64,000 nucleotides of DNA from Diplonema japonicum. Taxonomy: Eukaryota; Euglenozoa; Diplonemea; Diplonemida; Diplonemidae. Numbering within the stretch: position 1 is the first letter of the stretch; each line of letters begins with the position of its first letter. The stretch is taken from the NCBI GenBank assembly GCA_964019335.1, contig OZ025679.1, positions 124,001-188,000 on the forward strand, given 5' to 3'. Both the position numbers and the translations under genes were made by a program. The notes beneath the pieces were generated by a model. The model was not told the origin of the DNA. It saw only the letters and a list, made by a program, of their open reading frames with translations, and made no database searches. Positions 18,857 to 28,811 of this stretch are shown here, one piece after another.

Positions 18857-20073
18857 ATGGCAATAAGCGGGACAGTTGTGAAGTGGGTGACGGGGAAGGG
18901 GTTCGGGTTCGTGAAGGAGAAGGAGGGGGAGCAGGAGTACCACGTGAGCAGCGAGAACCTGGTAGGGGGGAGCCGGCTGCAGGAGGGTGGGGAGGTGCAG
19001 TTCGACGAGGAGACTTCGGCGCCGAAGACGAAGCGGGAGAAGGAGCACGCGGAGGCGGGGAAGAAGCGGGGGACGAACGTGAGCGGGGCTGGGGTGATCG
19101 CGAGCACGCAGGGGAGCCTGATCGGGACGGTGTGCGAGTGGTGCCCTGCGAAGAACTACGGGTTCATCCTGGGGACGGACGGGTCGAAGACGTACGTGCA
19201 CGTGTCGGCCTTTGACGGGGCGCGCCTGCAGCCCGGGAAGGCGGTGACCTACGACATGGAGGACGTGGCGCACAAGAGCGGGAGGCAGGTGGCGGTGAAC
19301 GTGGCTGGGTCGGCGGTGCAGGCTCGTGGGGCGGTTCGCGGGATCGTGAAGTCGTGGCTGCAGGGGAAGGGTTACGGGTTCGCTGAGGACGGGAGCGGGG
19401 CGGAGGTCTTCGTCCACTCGAGCGCCATCAACAACGGCTGGCTCATGCAGGGGAAGGAGATCTTCTACGATTTGGAGCAGCGTGCGGATGCTGACGCGGA
19501 GGGCGGGAAGTTCTCCGCCGTGAACGTGACAGGGCAGGCTGTCAGGGACCACGACGGGGGCTCCAAGGGGGTGAAGGGAGGAGGCTTCAAGGGAGGGAAG
19601 GGTGGGAAGGGGGCCTTCGGGAGGAAGGGGGGAAAGAATGCTAAAGGTGGTGGTGGTGGTGGTGGTGGTGGTCTCGCAGCGAGGATGCATGCAGAAGGGA
19701 AGAGGAAGGACGTGGACGGGAGCTGGTACACCCGCGATGACTTCGTGAAGCAGTACGGAGGGACCTCCGAGTGGGACGCCAAGGAGACCAGGCAGTCCCC
19801 CGCCAACGGGAAGATGTACACTCGGGAGAAGTTCGTGGTATGCAAAGGCTGACTTTAAAAAAAGAAAGAAGAAGACAAGACAAGACAAAAAAACAAAACA
19901 AAAAAAAAATAATTAATAAACACCAGGAACACTTCGGAGGAACAACCGAGTGGGATGCAGCACTCACTCCGTCTTCCGCCCCTTACGCTGGTGGTGCAAG
20001 GGGCAGGGGTGGTGGGAAGGGCAGAGGAGGAAAGGGGAGAGGCCAGATGAAGAAGGAAGCAATGGAAATGTAG
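18857..20073 (+). CDS. Triple cold-shock-domain RNA-binding protein, copy 1
   Basis: Exons are 18857-19837 and 19927-20073 (375 residues). Three cold-shock domains carry RNP1-like GKGFGFV, KNYGFIL and GKGYGFA, with RNP2-like EYHVS, YVHVS and VFVHS (about residues 2-50, 93-150, 160-225). A Gly/Lys-rich linker with a nine-Gly run follows. The C terminus has two copies of a motif, YTRDDFVKQYGGTSEWDA and YTREKFVEHFGGTTEWDA. The second copy is split exactly by the 89-nt intron, which strongly supports splicing over the unspliced stop at 19852. An RG/GK-rich tail ends the protein. It is likely a single-stranded RNA chaperone or translation factor. An identical copy is at 28824. Confidence 0.85.
19838..19926 (+). 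other. 89-nt intron of cold-shock gene copy 1
   Basis: It starts GTATGC and ends ACCAG, and is A-rich. Splicing restores the second YTRxxFV motif. The same intron is present at 29805-29893 in copy 2. Confidence 0.8.
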
Positions 20074-20526
20074 GAAAAAAAAAAAAGAAAACTAATCCCA
20101 GGAATGAAGAGTGAAAAAGTGTAATTACCCCCCACCCCACCACACTCTGACTTTCATTTGCATTTTTTTTTTGGGGCAAGAACACAGTAACAACAAAATA
20201 AAGTTGATAGTTCAAAAAAAAAAAAAAAAAAAAGTTGTGTTCCCCCCCCTCCCCCCGATCCCTTTTTTCCCAGTGTTTGATCCAGGGCCTTGCCCGTCAT
20301 AGTTTCCCACAAGTTTTTAAACCTTTCAAGAATGGGCACATGGGCAACCCTGCCCTACTTCACGGCAGAAACCTTTCATGTGATTTACTTGCAAAATATT
20401 TATTTCCATCGTTCTCCTTATTTTTGTTATTTTTATCTCTATTCTTTACTTACCACGAGACCAACCTTACCCACCATCTCCTCACGAAACAGTGGGGTAC
20501 AAAAAGAAAATCTATTTTACAGAGAC

Positions 20527-20564
<38 letters not shown>

Positions 20565-20869
20565 CTTTTTTTTCTTTCTTTTTTTTTTTTGACCACCTTC
20601 GTTGAGTGGGAAAAAAAAAAAAAAAAGAAAGAGAAGCATAATGAACAGCAATGCATCGAGACCCCATTGAGCCTTTGCTCGTGTGGTTGCTGGGCGGGCT
20701 GCTCTTATAGCCTTCACATACGTACCCTATTTGAGTTTTAAGTCAAAAAAAAGAGCCGAGTCTTTAGGCTGTTTTCCCGAGTTCATGGTCAAAGTCTTTT
20801 GGTGATTATTGGTGACTATCAATGCCCCACGAGCACCCTTCCAAAAGAAATAGGAAGAGGAACAGCTAA

Positions 20870-21290
20870 GATGGTGAGGCTCGCCGCAGTCGGGTGGCTT
20901 CACCCTGAAACCGTACATCATGCTGAGAGGCTGACACAAGCCCATATCATCTGCTTAAATGAGGAAATACTGCGAGCGGCCCAAAGAGGCGGCAATGTAT
21001 ACAACCCTGTGGTCCTCAAAAAAAAAGAGTCACCTTTGACGCAAAAGGTTCTCTTCCCCTGCCCTCGCAGTCGGGTGGCTTCACCCTGAAACCGTACATC
21101 ATGCTGAGAGGCTGACACAGCCCATACATCTGTTTAAATGAGGAAATACTGCGAGCGGCAAGAATGCAGCGGGGGGTTCTGTTCCCCTGCTCTTGCAGTC
21201 GGGTACATCACGCTGAGAGGCTGACACAGCCCATATCATCTGCTTAAATGAGGAATACTGCTAAGAGGCCGACACAGAGTGCTTTGCCTG
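20870..21290. repeat. Three degenerate copies of a ~110-bp structured repeat
   Basis: Units near 20884, 21067 and 21196 share GCAGTCGGGT, GCTGAGAGGCTGACAC and the stretch around CTTAAATGAGGAA. Small hairpins are visible (GGGTG-loop-CACCC and GGCTG-loop-CAGCC). A fourth copy is at 30940-31045 and a decayed piece near 31163. The role is unknown. Confidence 0.65.
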
Positions 21291-21365
21291 TTGTAGGTGA
21301 AAACGGCTTGCACAAGCAATCTGCCGGTTATTTTTTTTTTTTTTCCCTCTTTTTTTTCTCTCTCT

Positions 21366-21401
<36 letters not shown>

Positions 21402-22052
21402 GTAAACAAGAAAAAAAAAAAAAAAAACAATAATTGTAAAATGAATTGTTATTTGCTAAAAAAAAAAAAGAGTCGAGACAGCTTTGTTTGGTTTTAACCT
21501 TCTACAGGATATCGCCGACTTTGTACAAACAACAAACGAAAAGAATGGAGGTTAGTATCCTCTTCTTTCTTGGGAGAAAGTAGGTGTGTTGAACTTGGTT
21601 AACAACTATATTTTTTACCGTTTTCTTCTTCTTCTTCTTCTTCTTCTTCTTTTTGCTGACTGCCTTAGGATCCTGTCACATACCGCAGAATCCTTCAGGA
21701 ACACGTTTTTCCTTCTTCATTTTTCCGTCTTCTGCTTCCATCATTGATGGGTACTTTCTAAGACTAGAGGTGAAGCTCACGAGGCAAGCGGTCTCCGGCC
21801 TGAGCCAGTGAGCCTCCTCAAGCTCTATGCACACAAACAAAATGAAGCGCCAGTGACGAGGTTTTCACTTTTTTTTTTCTTTGCGTTTTTGCATTTCCCC
21901 CCTCGATAACATGCGGTGATTGCACATCTTTCAGTGAAAGGTTACGGAAAGAAAAGAAAAGAAAAAAAAGAAAAAAAAAAGCTAAAGGAGCCCCACCCCT
22001 AATCTCTCATCGATTTTATTGTCATTTGTACAAATAAGACATAAAAAATCTC

Positions 22053-22098
22053 TTTTTCGTGTTTGTTTCATTCCTTCCCACCCCAAACAAGACACCAG
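22053..22098 (+). promoter_or_regulatory. Putative trans-splice acceptor of the TBP-like gene
   Basis: A pyrimidine-rich run followed by CACCAG at 22098, 13 bases before the ATG at 22112. Confidence 0.4.
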
Positions 22099-22111
22099 GT
22101 ATACCCACTGC

Positions 22112-22850
22112 ATGGATGAGGACTTAGAAGCTGCCCTCGTCAGCATCAACGATGGGGGTCAGGATGCAGGTGGGAGCGATGTCTCATCAGAGAGCGTCAC
22201 CGAATGGACATTGAGCGTAGCAAGGCCAAAAGTAACAATGGCCAGAGCAGGATTTGTACTCGGGGAAAGCTTGGACACAGAGAGGCTCACAACATTAATG
22301 TGGAACGTGGTGTACGTACCGTCAAAGAGATGCGTGGAAATCACAGACAGAGAAGGCCATTTCTTCACAGTTTTCAACAGTGGGAAGGTGTCGGTGGTGA
22401 CAACAGGCAGCATGGGGCAAGGACAAGGGATCGGCGAGGTTAAACTGCGCAAAGCCGCACGGAGAATGGCACGCACAATACAGCTGGCTTTGAAGTTCGA
22501 CCAACAAATGACCCCGCCTACAGAAGGCCTGCAGCTCGCCGACCCCGCCAATGTGAAGTTCTTAGGCTACAACGTAAGCAATATGTGGGCAACTTGGCAT
22601 TTCAGAAACTATGTCAACACCTCTGTAACACTGAAAAACCTCCAGGCACCGAAATATGCCCAAAGCATACACAGTATGTACGCAACGGACGGTATTTCAC
22701 TCCGACTGTCTATCCGGCCCCCACTGCCGCGAATGGTGGTTCTGATCAAGCCCATCGGAGCAGTTACCTTTTATGCAGCGAAGAACGAGCCTTCCATCCT
22801 CGATGTTGCAATGCTTCTGCATGATGAGATGGTCTTTGTAGAGAAGGAAT

Positions 22851-22852
<2 letters not shown>
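22112..22852 (+). CDS. Divergent TATA-binding-protein-like factor
   Basis: The product is 246 residues. The ATG at 22112 follows a good acceptor-like CAG. Two TBP-type repeats can be traced. The first (about residues 55-145) shows a beta-strand with FFTVFNSGKVSVVTTG followed by the helix KAARRMARTIQLAL, recalling the SSGKMVCTGA...AARKYARIIQ of TBP. The second (about 160-246) ends in MVVLIKPIGAVTFYAAKN and a closing helix. The stirrup phenylalanines that kink TATA DNA in ordinary TBP are not evident, as in the trypanosome TBP-related factor. It probably acts in nuclear transcription initiation (possibly Pol III or spliced-leader promoters), but that role is inferred from family knowledge. A pyrimidine/T run of 39 follows the stop codon. 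Confidence 0.6.
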
Positions 22853-22898
<46 letters not shown>

Positions 22899-22954
22899 TG
22901 TTCTTCCAATTCCGACACAAAGTTGGGGAGAGTAAAAAAAAGAAAAAAAAAAAA

Positions 22955-23211
22955 ATGTCTGCCTCTCTCAAGCGATCCTCGCTCCCCATCCGTGTCGTGC
23001 AGGAGGCGAAGGGAGCTGTCATTGCTTTGGAAACCATGAAGGGGGAAGTTTACAGGGGATTGTGCATGGAAGTACAGGAGTCGTTAAACCTGCGGCTATC
23101 ACAAGTGAAATACACAAAGCGGAATGGGGCCTCGTGCGATTTGGAGCAGGTATTTATCAGGGGATCGCAAATCAAGTTTCTGGTGTTACCAGACACACTG
23201 AGGTATGAATT

Positions 23212-23254
<43 letters not shown>

Positions 23255-23332
23255 TTCTTCAGAGTACGGTACGAGGAAGAATTGCAAAAAGTTATGAAGA
23301 AACACCAAGAGCGCGAGGCGGAAAAACATTAA
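22955..23332 (+). CDS. SmD3: Small nuclear ribonucleoprotein SmD3
   Basis: Exons are 22955-23202 and 23263-23332 (105 residues). The Sm fold is clear: LPIRVVQEAKGAVIALET is Sm1 start, GEVYRGLCMEVQESLNL follows, and Sm2 reads EQVFIRGSQIKFLVLPDTLR, very like SmD3 of other eukaryotes. It is a core ring protein of spliceosomal snRNPs, also needed for spliced-leader RNP where trans-splicing exists. The 60-nt intron starts GTATGA and is mostly an A run. It is a multiple of three and has no stop, so retention would insert about 20 mostly Lys residues. The C-terminal tail is charged rather than RG-rich. Confidence 0.85.
23203..23262 (+). other. 60-nt stop-less intron of SmD3
   Basis: It starts GTATGAAT and ends CTTCAG, with an A run in the middle. 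It is phase 2; splicing joins AG and A to give Arg and leads into VRYEEELQK. Confidence 0.65.
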
Positions 23333-23441
23333 AAAGGTTATCTTCTCCCCCCCCTTTTTTTTGAAGTGTTTCGCCCCCCCCCCCCCTTTTTTCGCTCCCA
23401 ACAAAGAAAGGAGAAGGCGGGAGAGGGAAAAAGAAAAAAAA

Positions 23442-23702
23442 ATGACGATGATAGGAAAACATTTAACGAAAATAGTAGTGGGCGGGTGTGTGGCCTACGG
23501 GGTGCTCTCCGGGCTAGCATCTGAGGAATACCTGAGCGAAGACGTCGTGAAAATCTGGCAGACGGTCGACGAGACTAGACCATCGCCCAAAGCGGTGGGT
23601 TGGGGCGAACACCAACAACAACCAAAACCGATCCCCATGCCCGAGACACTGCTCGGCAAACTGACCGGGGGCACCATGGGAGGAGGGGGGCGACAGTCAT
23701 AA
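23442..23702 (+). CDS. Small single-pass membrane protein, possibly MICOS MIC13-like
   Basis: The product is 86 residues from the ATG at 23442. The N terminus carries one probable membrane helix (IVVGGCVAYGVLSGLA), followed by an acidic segment, a Trp-containing stretch and a Gln/Pro/Gly-rich tail. The size, the single N-terminal helix with Gly residues and the tail layout recall the mitochondrial MIC13/QIL1 family, but no signature residue decides it. It could equally be another small mitochondrial or ER membrane subunit. It sits between SmD3 and the LamG gene, with short spacers that suggest one polycistron. Confidence 0.5.
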   Translation: MTMIGKHLTKIVVGGCVAYGVLSGLASEEYLSEDVVKIWQTVDETRPSPKAVGWGEHQQQPKPIPMPETLLGKLTGGTMGGGGRQS

Positions 23703-23772
23703 TCCCCCCTCTTTTTTCTTCTTTTTTTTTTATACGCTTTACACCGTTCTAAAACTCACACAAGGGAACACC

Positions 23773-26700
23773 ATGCCTCTCATCGCTACTCTACCACGGG
23801 AGAACATCACAGACATCCAATACACTTCCACGTCGTTGAAAGTTTCACGAAAGGGTGGGAAGTACTGGGGCAAGGTGAGGGAACGTGTCACCAACGACAT
23901 AGCCAGTGTGAACCTCGACTCCGTATGCGGCATTGAGAAGATGCCTGGTGAGGTGACAAGCCGCATTAAAGAGAACGTTCTGAAAGGCCTTGACAGTATT
24001 GTAGTCATCTACGGCTTCGAAGAGAAAGTCGCCGACAACTCAATTGGAAATATCGCAAACGGTGTCCTCGCTGTGCTGGGGGATGAGATCTGCTGTATCG
24101 GTGCTGCACAAGAGACTGACAAGCGCATCGAGCAATACAGAGAGGAGGAGACCCTCACCACGGAGGCGCTGCTCCAAAAACGTAAGCAAGCCCTCAACTC
24201 CCCCGAGCCTCCTTCTGAACGCCGTCCTTCGCTCCCCCTTAAAAGACGCTCCTCTGCAACAAGCACGCGCAGGAGCTCCCTTGGTCTTCTCCCCAAAGGT
24301 AGCATTGTCATCGCTGGCAACCCCTCCGCAACCTCCACTAGAAGGAACTCCGTGGACAAGCTACGCGAGACGGTGCACCGCTCCTACACTGACTCCACAA
24401 AACCCGTTGTCACCCCGAATACAGGTGCAACATATACACGCCAGGCACCAGGCCCTTTGGGCATGACATCCCTCGTGGGAAGGCAAGGCCACAAAGGCCT
24501 CTGCACCGTCGCCACGCTCAACGGTACTTCCGGTTACTTCGCAGTGCACGAGATGTACGGCATCGGCGACCACGCGCACAACCTCGGGGTGGAGATGTGG
24601 CTTCGCACCGATGAAAAAAACAAGAAGCAAACGGCCATCCAGCTGATGGGGCACAAAATGGAGATGGTGCAGATCATCCTGAACCAGGACCTCTCCCTCG
24701 AGCTGTCCAGCGGCATGGTCTACGTGCGTGTGCGAGATCAGTTGTACAACGAGCTCGAGATCCAGGCAGACACCAACGATGTGATCGTGGACGGGAAGTG
24801 GCACCACATCTCCCTCAAGGTGGTCGGCCTGCAGGACGACAAGCTCTCCTTCGCGCTCGACGGAGTACCCCTCAGGGTCCGTGTGGGTGTGCACAGCTGC
24901 CCATATAAATTCGAAGGTTGGGGCACGGATGAGCCAGGGTTCGGGTGCATCGGTGGTGAAGGCGAAGCACGCGGCGACCCTACGATGAAGACGTTCAGGT
25001 TCAAAGGCTCCATCACAGAGACGATTGTGTGGGGTGGGGATCGTGTGCTGTACTACTGGAACCTCAGGCGGCCGCCCGACAACGACGAGATGCTGTACGA
25101 CCCGCAGAGCAACGCGACGGCAAAGCCCTTTGGCGTGGAGTGGCGGGAGGTAGAGTTCCCCGAGACGTCTATCTTGTTCGACGGCACGTCGTACGTGAAC
25201 TGCGGCAGCTTGGGCACCTTCGGGACACACATGAAGTCGTCGGTCGTCGTTGACTTGTGGTTCCTCGTCAAGCAGCACGCCGGTGACGGCCCGCCTCCTG
25301 CAATGACGATCCTTGGTGCCACCGATAGCGGTGGGAAGCGGCAGTCTATCGAGATCACTGCGAACGTCGACGAGACAATCACCGCACGTGAGGGATGCCT
25401 GTTGTTCAGCGTCACGGACTCGGAAGGCAAGAAGATGACCACTGCCGCTCACAACTGCTGTGGTGACGGTGCATGGCACCACCTCACATGGGTGGTGTGC
25501 GACCCTTCGAACCACTCGTTCAGGGTCGAGGTCGACGGCAAGTCTGTCGAGCTCAAAATGGGAAAGCTCGAGTCCCCGAAGCTCTTCGTCGACTTCACTT
25601 CATGGGTAGCACTTGGCGCGCATAACAACCGAGGCAACCCTGATAGATTCCTCAAGGGCTCCATCAAGAGCGTCAAGTTGTGGACTGGCAAGGGCAGGTC
25701 AAAACTCCTTCACTCCCACTGGAAGCTCGACGAAGGTCCTGGAGCTACAATTCTGATGGACAACACCGGGAATGGCAACAACGGTATCGTGGGGAGAGTG
25801 CCGCCTTCTTCCCAAACACGGACACTCCGCAGACAATCAAGCAGCATGAAGCTCATTAAAAGAGCCTCCTCGCAGAGGCTGAAGGAGGCTGTCGACATGT
25901 CGTACAGGCTCCTGAAGTGGATGTCAGGCCAGCAGCCACGCACCAACGACGACGACATCGTGCAAGAGACTACAAAACAGAAGATGCTAGTAGAGAGCCT
26001 AACAGGTATGTCGCACAGGCTGCAGCTGTGCTTTGTAGAGGTAGCAGCAGCAATGGAGGAGAACGGGTTCGTGAGGGAAAAGATATTCAACTGTCTGAGA
26101 GACGACGACGAGGTGGTGCTGGACGGTGACGGGGGCATCCCCCCGGAACATTGGGACGACATGCAACCGACTACCATCAAGCTTGCATTGGAGAGGGGCT
26201 TCAGGAACAGAGCACTGCAAAGGAGGGGCGGGCACCCTGTGATAGGATTCTGCGTAGGGGAAACTAAAGTCGTAATAATGCAACTACAGGGCAGAACTGC
26301 ACAGCATAGACTGATAACACAGAAGGGAGAAGTGAGCTGGACAGGGCCACTTCAACTAGCGGGTATTGAGGGGAAAATGCGCCATGTGCTCTACAAAGGG
26401 ATGACATCAGTGGAAGCGTACTTCTGTAGAAACGGTGTGTCGAGCTTCGTGAAGACGCAGACACCCAGTGTGTGGGAGTCTGCACTCCCAAGAGTTGTGC
26501 ACTGGGTGCGGGCAAGGCATGCAGCTCCTGCATCATGCTGTGTGGTCTTCCAGCCACACACTTTTTACCACCTCCATGCCACTATGGTGATGGTGAACGC
26601 CTTCGAGAGTGCCACACGTGGCCAAGCCGCCATGCAAATCCAGAAGATCTACCGATCACACAGTGCTCGACAACTTACCCGTGACAAGATAGCGCAGCGT

Positions 26701-26811
26701 TTTCGCATCCACTACCTGTGCGAGCAGGCAAGGTACCTCGAACAGCAGGCGTTCCTGACGCTGACCGCCGATTACTTCCACAAGCTTTGCTCGTTGGTCA
26801 CTGTTTCTTGA
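23773..26811 (+). CDS. Large protein with kinesin-like N terminus, two LamG-type domains and an IQ motif
   Basis: The product is 1012 residues, apparently intronless. Residues 35-100 resemble the middle of a kinesin motor (LDSVCGIEK...IKENVLKGLDSIVVIYGF), but the ATP-binding loop is gone. A Ser/Arg-rich linker follows. Residues about 236-430 and 466-643 are two laminin-G/concanavalin-like jelly-roll domains, each with the typical GKWHHISLKV or GAWHHLTWVV strand and an FKGSI or LKGSI strand. Near the C terminus, AAMQIQKIYRSHSARQL is an IQ-type calmodulin-binding helix. No signal peptide or membrane helix is seen, so the LamG domains would be intracellular. A cytoskeletal or flagellar role is possible, but this is inference. 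Confidence 0.65.
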   Translation: MPLIATLPRENITDIQYTSTSLKVSRKGGKYWGKVRERVTNDIASVNLDSVCGIEKMPGEVTSRIKENVLKGLDSIVVIYGFEEKVADNSIGNIANGVLAVLGDEICCIGAAQETDKRIEQYREEETLTTEALLQKRKQALNSPEPPSERRPSLPLKRRSSATSTRRSSLGLLPKGSIVIAGNPSATSTRRNSVDKLRETVHRSYTDSTKPVVTPNTGATYTRQAPGPLGMTSLVGRQGHKGLCTVATLNGTSGYFAVHEMYGIGDHAHNLGVEMWLRTDEKNKKQTAIQLMGHKMEMVQIILNQDLSLELSSGMVYVRVRDQLYNELEIQADTNDVIVDGKWHHISLKVVGLQDDKLSFALDGVPLRVRVGVHSCPYKFEGWGTDEPGFGCIGGEGEARGDPTMKTFRFKGSITETIVWGGDRVLYYWNLRRPPDNDEMLYDPQSNATAKPFGVEWREVEFPETSILFDGTSYVNCGSLGTFGTHMKSSVVVDLWFLVKQHAGDGPPPAMTILGATDSGGKRQSIEITANVDETITAREGCLLFSVTDSEGKKMTTAAHNCCGDGAWHHLTWVVCDPSNHSFRVEVDGKSVELKMGKLESPKLFVDFTSWVALGAHNNRGNPDRFLKGSIKSVKLWTGKGRSKLLHSHWKLDEGPGATILMDNTGNGNNGIVGRVPPSSQTRTLRRQSSSMKLIKRASSQRLKEAVDMSYRLLKWMSGQQPRTNDDDIVQETTKQKMLVESLTGMSHRLQLCFVEVAAAMEENGFVREKIFNCLRDDDEVVLDGDGGIPPEHWDDMQPTTIKLALERGFRNRALQRRGGHPVIGFCVGETKVVIMQLQGRTAQHRLITQKGEVSWTGPLQLAGIEGKMRHVLYKGMTSVEAYFCRNGVSSFVKTQTPSVWESALPRVVHWVRARHAAPASCCVVFQPHTFYHLHATMVMVNAFESATRGQAAMQIQKIYRSHSARQLTRDKIAQRFRIHYLCEQARYLEQQAFLTLTADYFHKLCSLVTVS

Positions 26812-27208
26812 GACGTAAGAGCATCGCAACAGTTTCTCCCCCCCCTTTTTTTTTGTTAACTTTTCTTTTATTTTGTTCCTTCTAGACAAGGGGGACGTTC
26901 CAAAACAGGAACCTCCTTTATCTCATCTCATCTCTTCTCTTCTCTTTCTTCTTTCTCTGAATCAGTTTCTGTGCCTTCAATGCGCTTTTAAAAAAAAAGT
27001 TTAAGAAAAAGATCTTACGTCTCAGTATTTCTTCTAGAAAAGAAAAAAAAAATGGGGAAAGAAAAAAAAAAAAAAACGGGCCTTAATTCTTATTTAAAAA
27101 AAAAAACTCCTCTCTCAACCAGTAAGTTCAGTCTTTTACAAGATTCTTTTTTTTTTCCCACTCACTTTACCCCGTCTCTTTCCTCACATCAATCTCTTAA
27201 CAAAGGAT
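26812..27208. other. Intergenic/UTR region
   Basis: No gene was seen; pyrimidine tracts run up to the next ATG at 27209. Confidence 0.6.
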
Positions 27209-28675
27209 ATGGAATCGTTTTGGTGGTGGGCGATAAGCTGGGGAGTTTACAATGCGCTTGGGATGTACATTCTTAGGAGATACTTGAAAAGGGCAAGCGA
27301 ATACATATTATGGGACGAATGGGAAGAAGTACTCCTCGTACTGGTTGGGCTGGGGTTGGAGGGCGTCTTCTTAGAACTCGTAGGAAGGCAAAAGCAAGGC
27401 ATGGACGAAGTCATGGTCGAAAGGTACGGGCTCGACAGGATCGCCGCCGGTGTAGAATCAGGAGGAATGTGCCTGTTCACAGGAACATTGCTGCTAGTAA
27501 ATCATTCAAAAGACCCATTTGAGACTGCAAGGCTGCTACGGACCTCGTTTTTAATGTCTGTATCACTTGCTATATTTACCACAGGGTTCCTCCTCGTTGC
27601 TATCTACGCATCTGGATCTCAGTACTATCCCTTGTTCACAGGAAGTGCACAAGGAACCTTGCCGCTGACATCCTCAAAGACTTACATGATGCTGAAAATA
27701 CCGCTTCTATTCCTCACTTTCGCCCGGTGGGTTGGCTTCGGATATCTACTCGGAGACGGTCACCTCTCAGCCTTTCGAAACATATTGGTCTTCTCCTATG
27801 CTTCAGGCGTTGCTGTGTATTCACTGTGCATCGATGTCGCGTCACAAGGGATCACCGGTTGGGGCCTCGCCGAGCTGACCCATAAATCGCTCATCGTGGG
27901 TTTGCTTATCGGGTATTACTTGTACACCAAGGAAGGTTACGTTACGGTGTTGACACGGCAAAGCAGCACAAGGGAGGTCGGGAGGCAGCAGGATGTTATG
28001 TTGGCAGGGATGCTGTTTTTCATGGTGATAGGAATCTCTGACAGTGTCGGGGAAACAACGCTGTTGCATTTGCAACCCTTGTGCGATCGTGTCCGGGTGA
28101 TATCCGGGATGTACGCCTTCTCGCAGATCGGACGGTTAACAGGGTTTTATCAAACGCTGCTTCTTGTCTGCGGGCTGGTCGTAAGAAAGACCGCGTTGAT
28201 CTCACCTTACAAGAAAAGGTTTCGAGTGAAGGTCATCATGCGTGTTGCATTGTGGGGGGTGTTTGGGATTCTTGCCTCGTCGCTGCCGTGTGAAGGGATC
28301 TTTTGTGACTTCTTCGCGCCGGGCTCCAAGATCGACTCGTGGATGCTTCCGACGTTCGTGTTGGTCCTGAAGACCCTCCTCGCGCCATTGTTCGGTATTC
28401 TCCTTTCCTTTTCCCATTTTCGCTTCATCACCACCACATCCGTCTCTGTTTGGTTCCTCGTCTGGCTCCCCCTTCACTGCGTCTCCATCAACGCCAGGTC
28501 CACCACCACGAACTACCTCACCTCGCTCATCTTTTACTTCTTCCTTTGTTTGGCGTTTTTCTATAAAACCCGCCACACGATAGCCTCCACGGAGTACGAT
28601 GGATACGCCGACCTCAGCACCCAAGACGCCGCGAATGATTTCTCCACCCCGAAGGACCCACCCTCCTTGGAGTAG
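27209..28675 (+). CDS. Polytopic membrane protein of unknown family
   Basis: The product is 488 residues. Roughly ten hydrophobic segments are visible, for example around residues 5-20, 42-58, 90-130, 160-210, 225-245, 265-280, 305-325, 345-360, 375-400 and 405-455. Soluble loops are short and the C-terminal tail of about 40 residues is hydrophilic (Ser/Asp/Thr/Pro). I do not recognise a transporter signature. A lineage-specific membrane protein is the honest call. The stop is only 148 bases before the second cold-shock gene copy. Confidence 0.6.
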   Translation: MESFWWWAISWGVYNALGMYILRRYLKRASEYILWDEWEEVLLVLVGLGLEGVFLELVGRQKQGMDEVMVERYGLDRIAAGVESGGMCLFTGTLLLVNHSKDPFETARLLRTSFLMSVSLAIFTTGFLLVAIYASGSQYYPLFTGSAQGTLPLTSSKTYMMLKIPLLFLTFARWVGFGYLLGDGHLSAFRNILVFSYASGVAVYSLCIDVASQGITGWGLAELTHKSLIVGLLIGYYLYTKEGYVTVLTRQSSTREVGRQQDVMLAGMLFFMVIGISDSVGETTLLHLQPLCDRVRVISGMYAFSQIGRLTGFYQTLLLVCGLVVRKTALISPYKKRFRVKVIMRVALWGVFGILASSLPCEGIFCDFFAPGSKIDSWMLPTFVLVLKTLLAPLFGILLSFSHFRFITTTSVSVWFLVWLPLHCVSINARSTTTNYLTSLIFYFFLCLAFFYKTRHTIASTEYDGYADLSTQDAANDFSTPKDPPSLE

Positions 28676-28811
28676 TCTGGTTTTTTTTTTTGTTTCGTTC
28701 ATTGCTAGTGGCGACCCTAGTCCTCGGTCGCCGTCTCACGTGCTTTTGGCGGCACGGCCTGCTCAAAAAGTTTATATTTGTTTTATTTACGTTGAATATC
28801 ATTATACCAAA

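Larger units (their letters stand above)
18845..20768 (+). repeat. Segmental duplication, copy 1 (cold-shock gene)
   Basis: This copy matches 28812-30734. By eye the differences are changes in homopolymer length. The left breakpoint is just before the start codon; the right one lies about 700 bp after the stop codon. Beyond it, similarity continues in a weaker form to about 21010. Confidence 0.9.
20074..22111. other. Spacer with 3'UTR, long homopolymers and structured repeats
   Basis: After the duplicated 3' part, repeats listed separately occupy 20870-21290. A CTT microsatellite lies near 21625-21650. A segment at 21771-21850 recurs in part at 32880-32925. No gene was recognised. Confidence 0.6.

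Noticed and set aside
18788-19888. Minus-strand frame opposite the cold-shock gene (also 28614-29855)
   Set aside because: His/Pro/Leu-rich shadow; the plus strand has three clear cold-shock domains.
24361-25515. 384-codon minus-strand frame opposite the LamG gene
   Set aside because: It shows composition of an antisense shadow and no motif, while the plus strand has both LamG folds.
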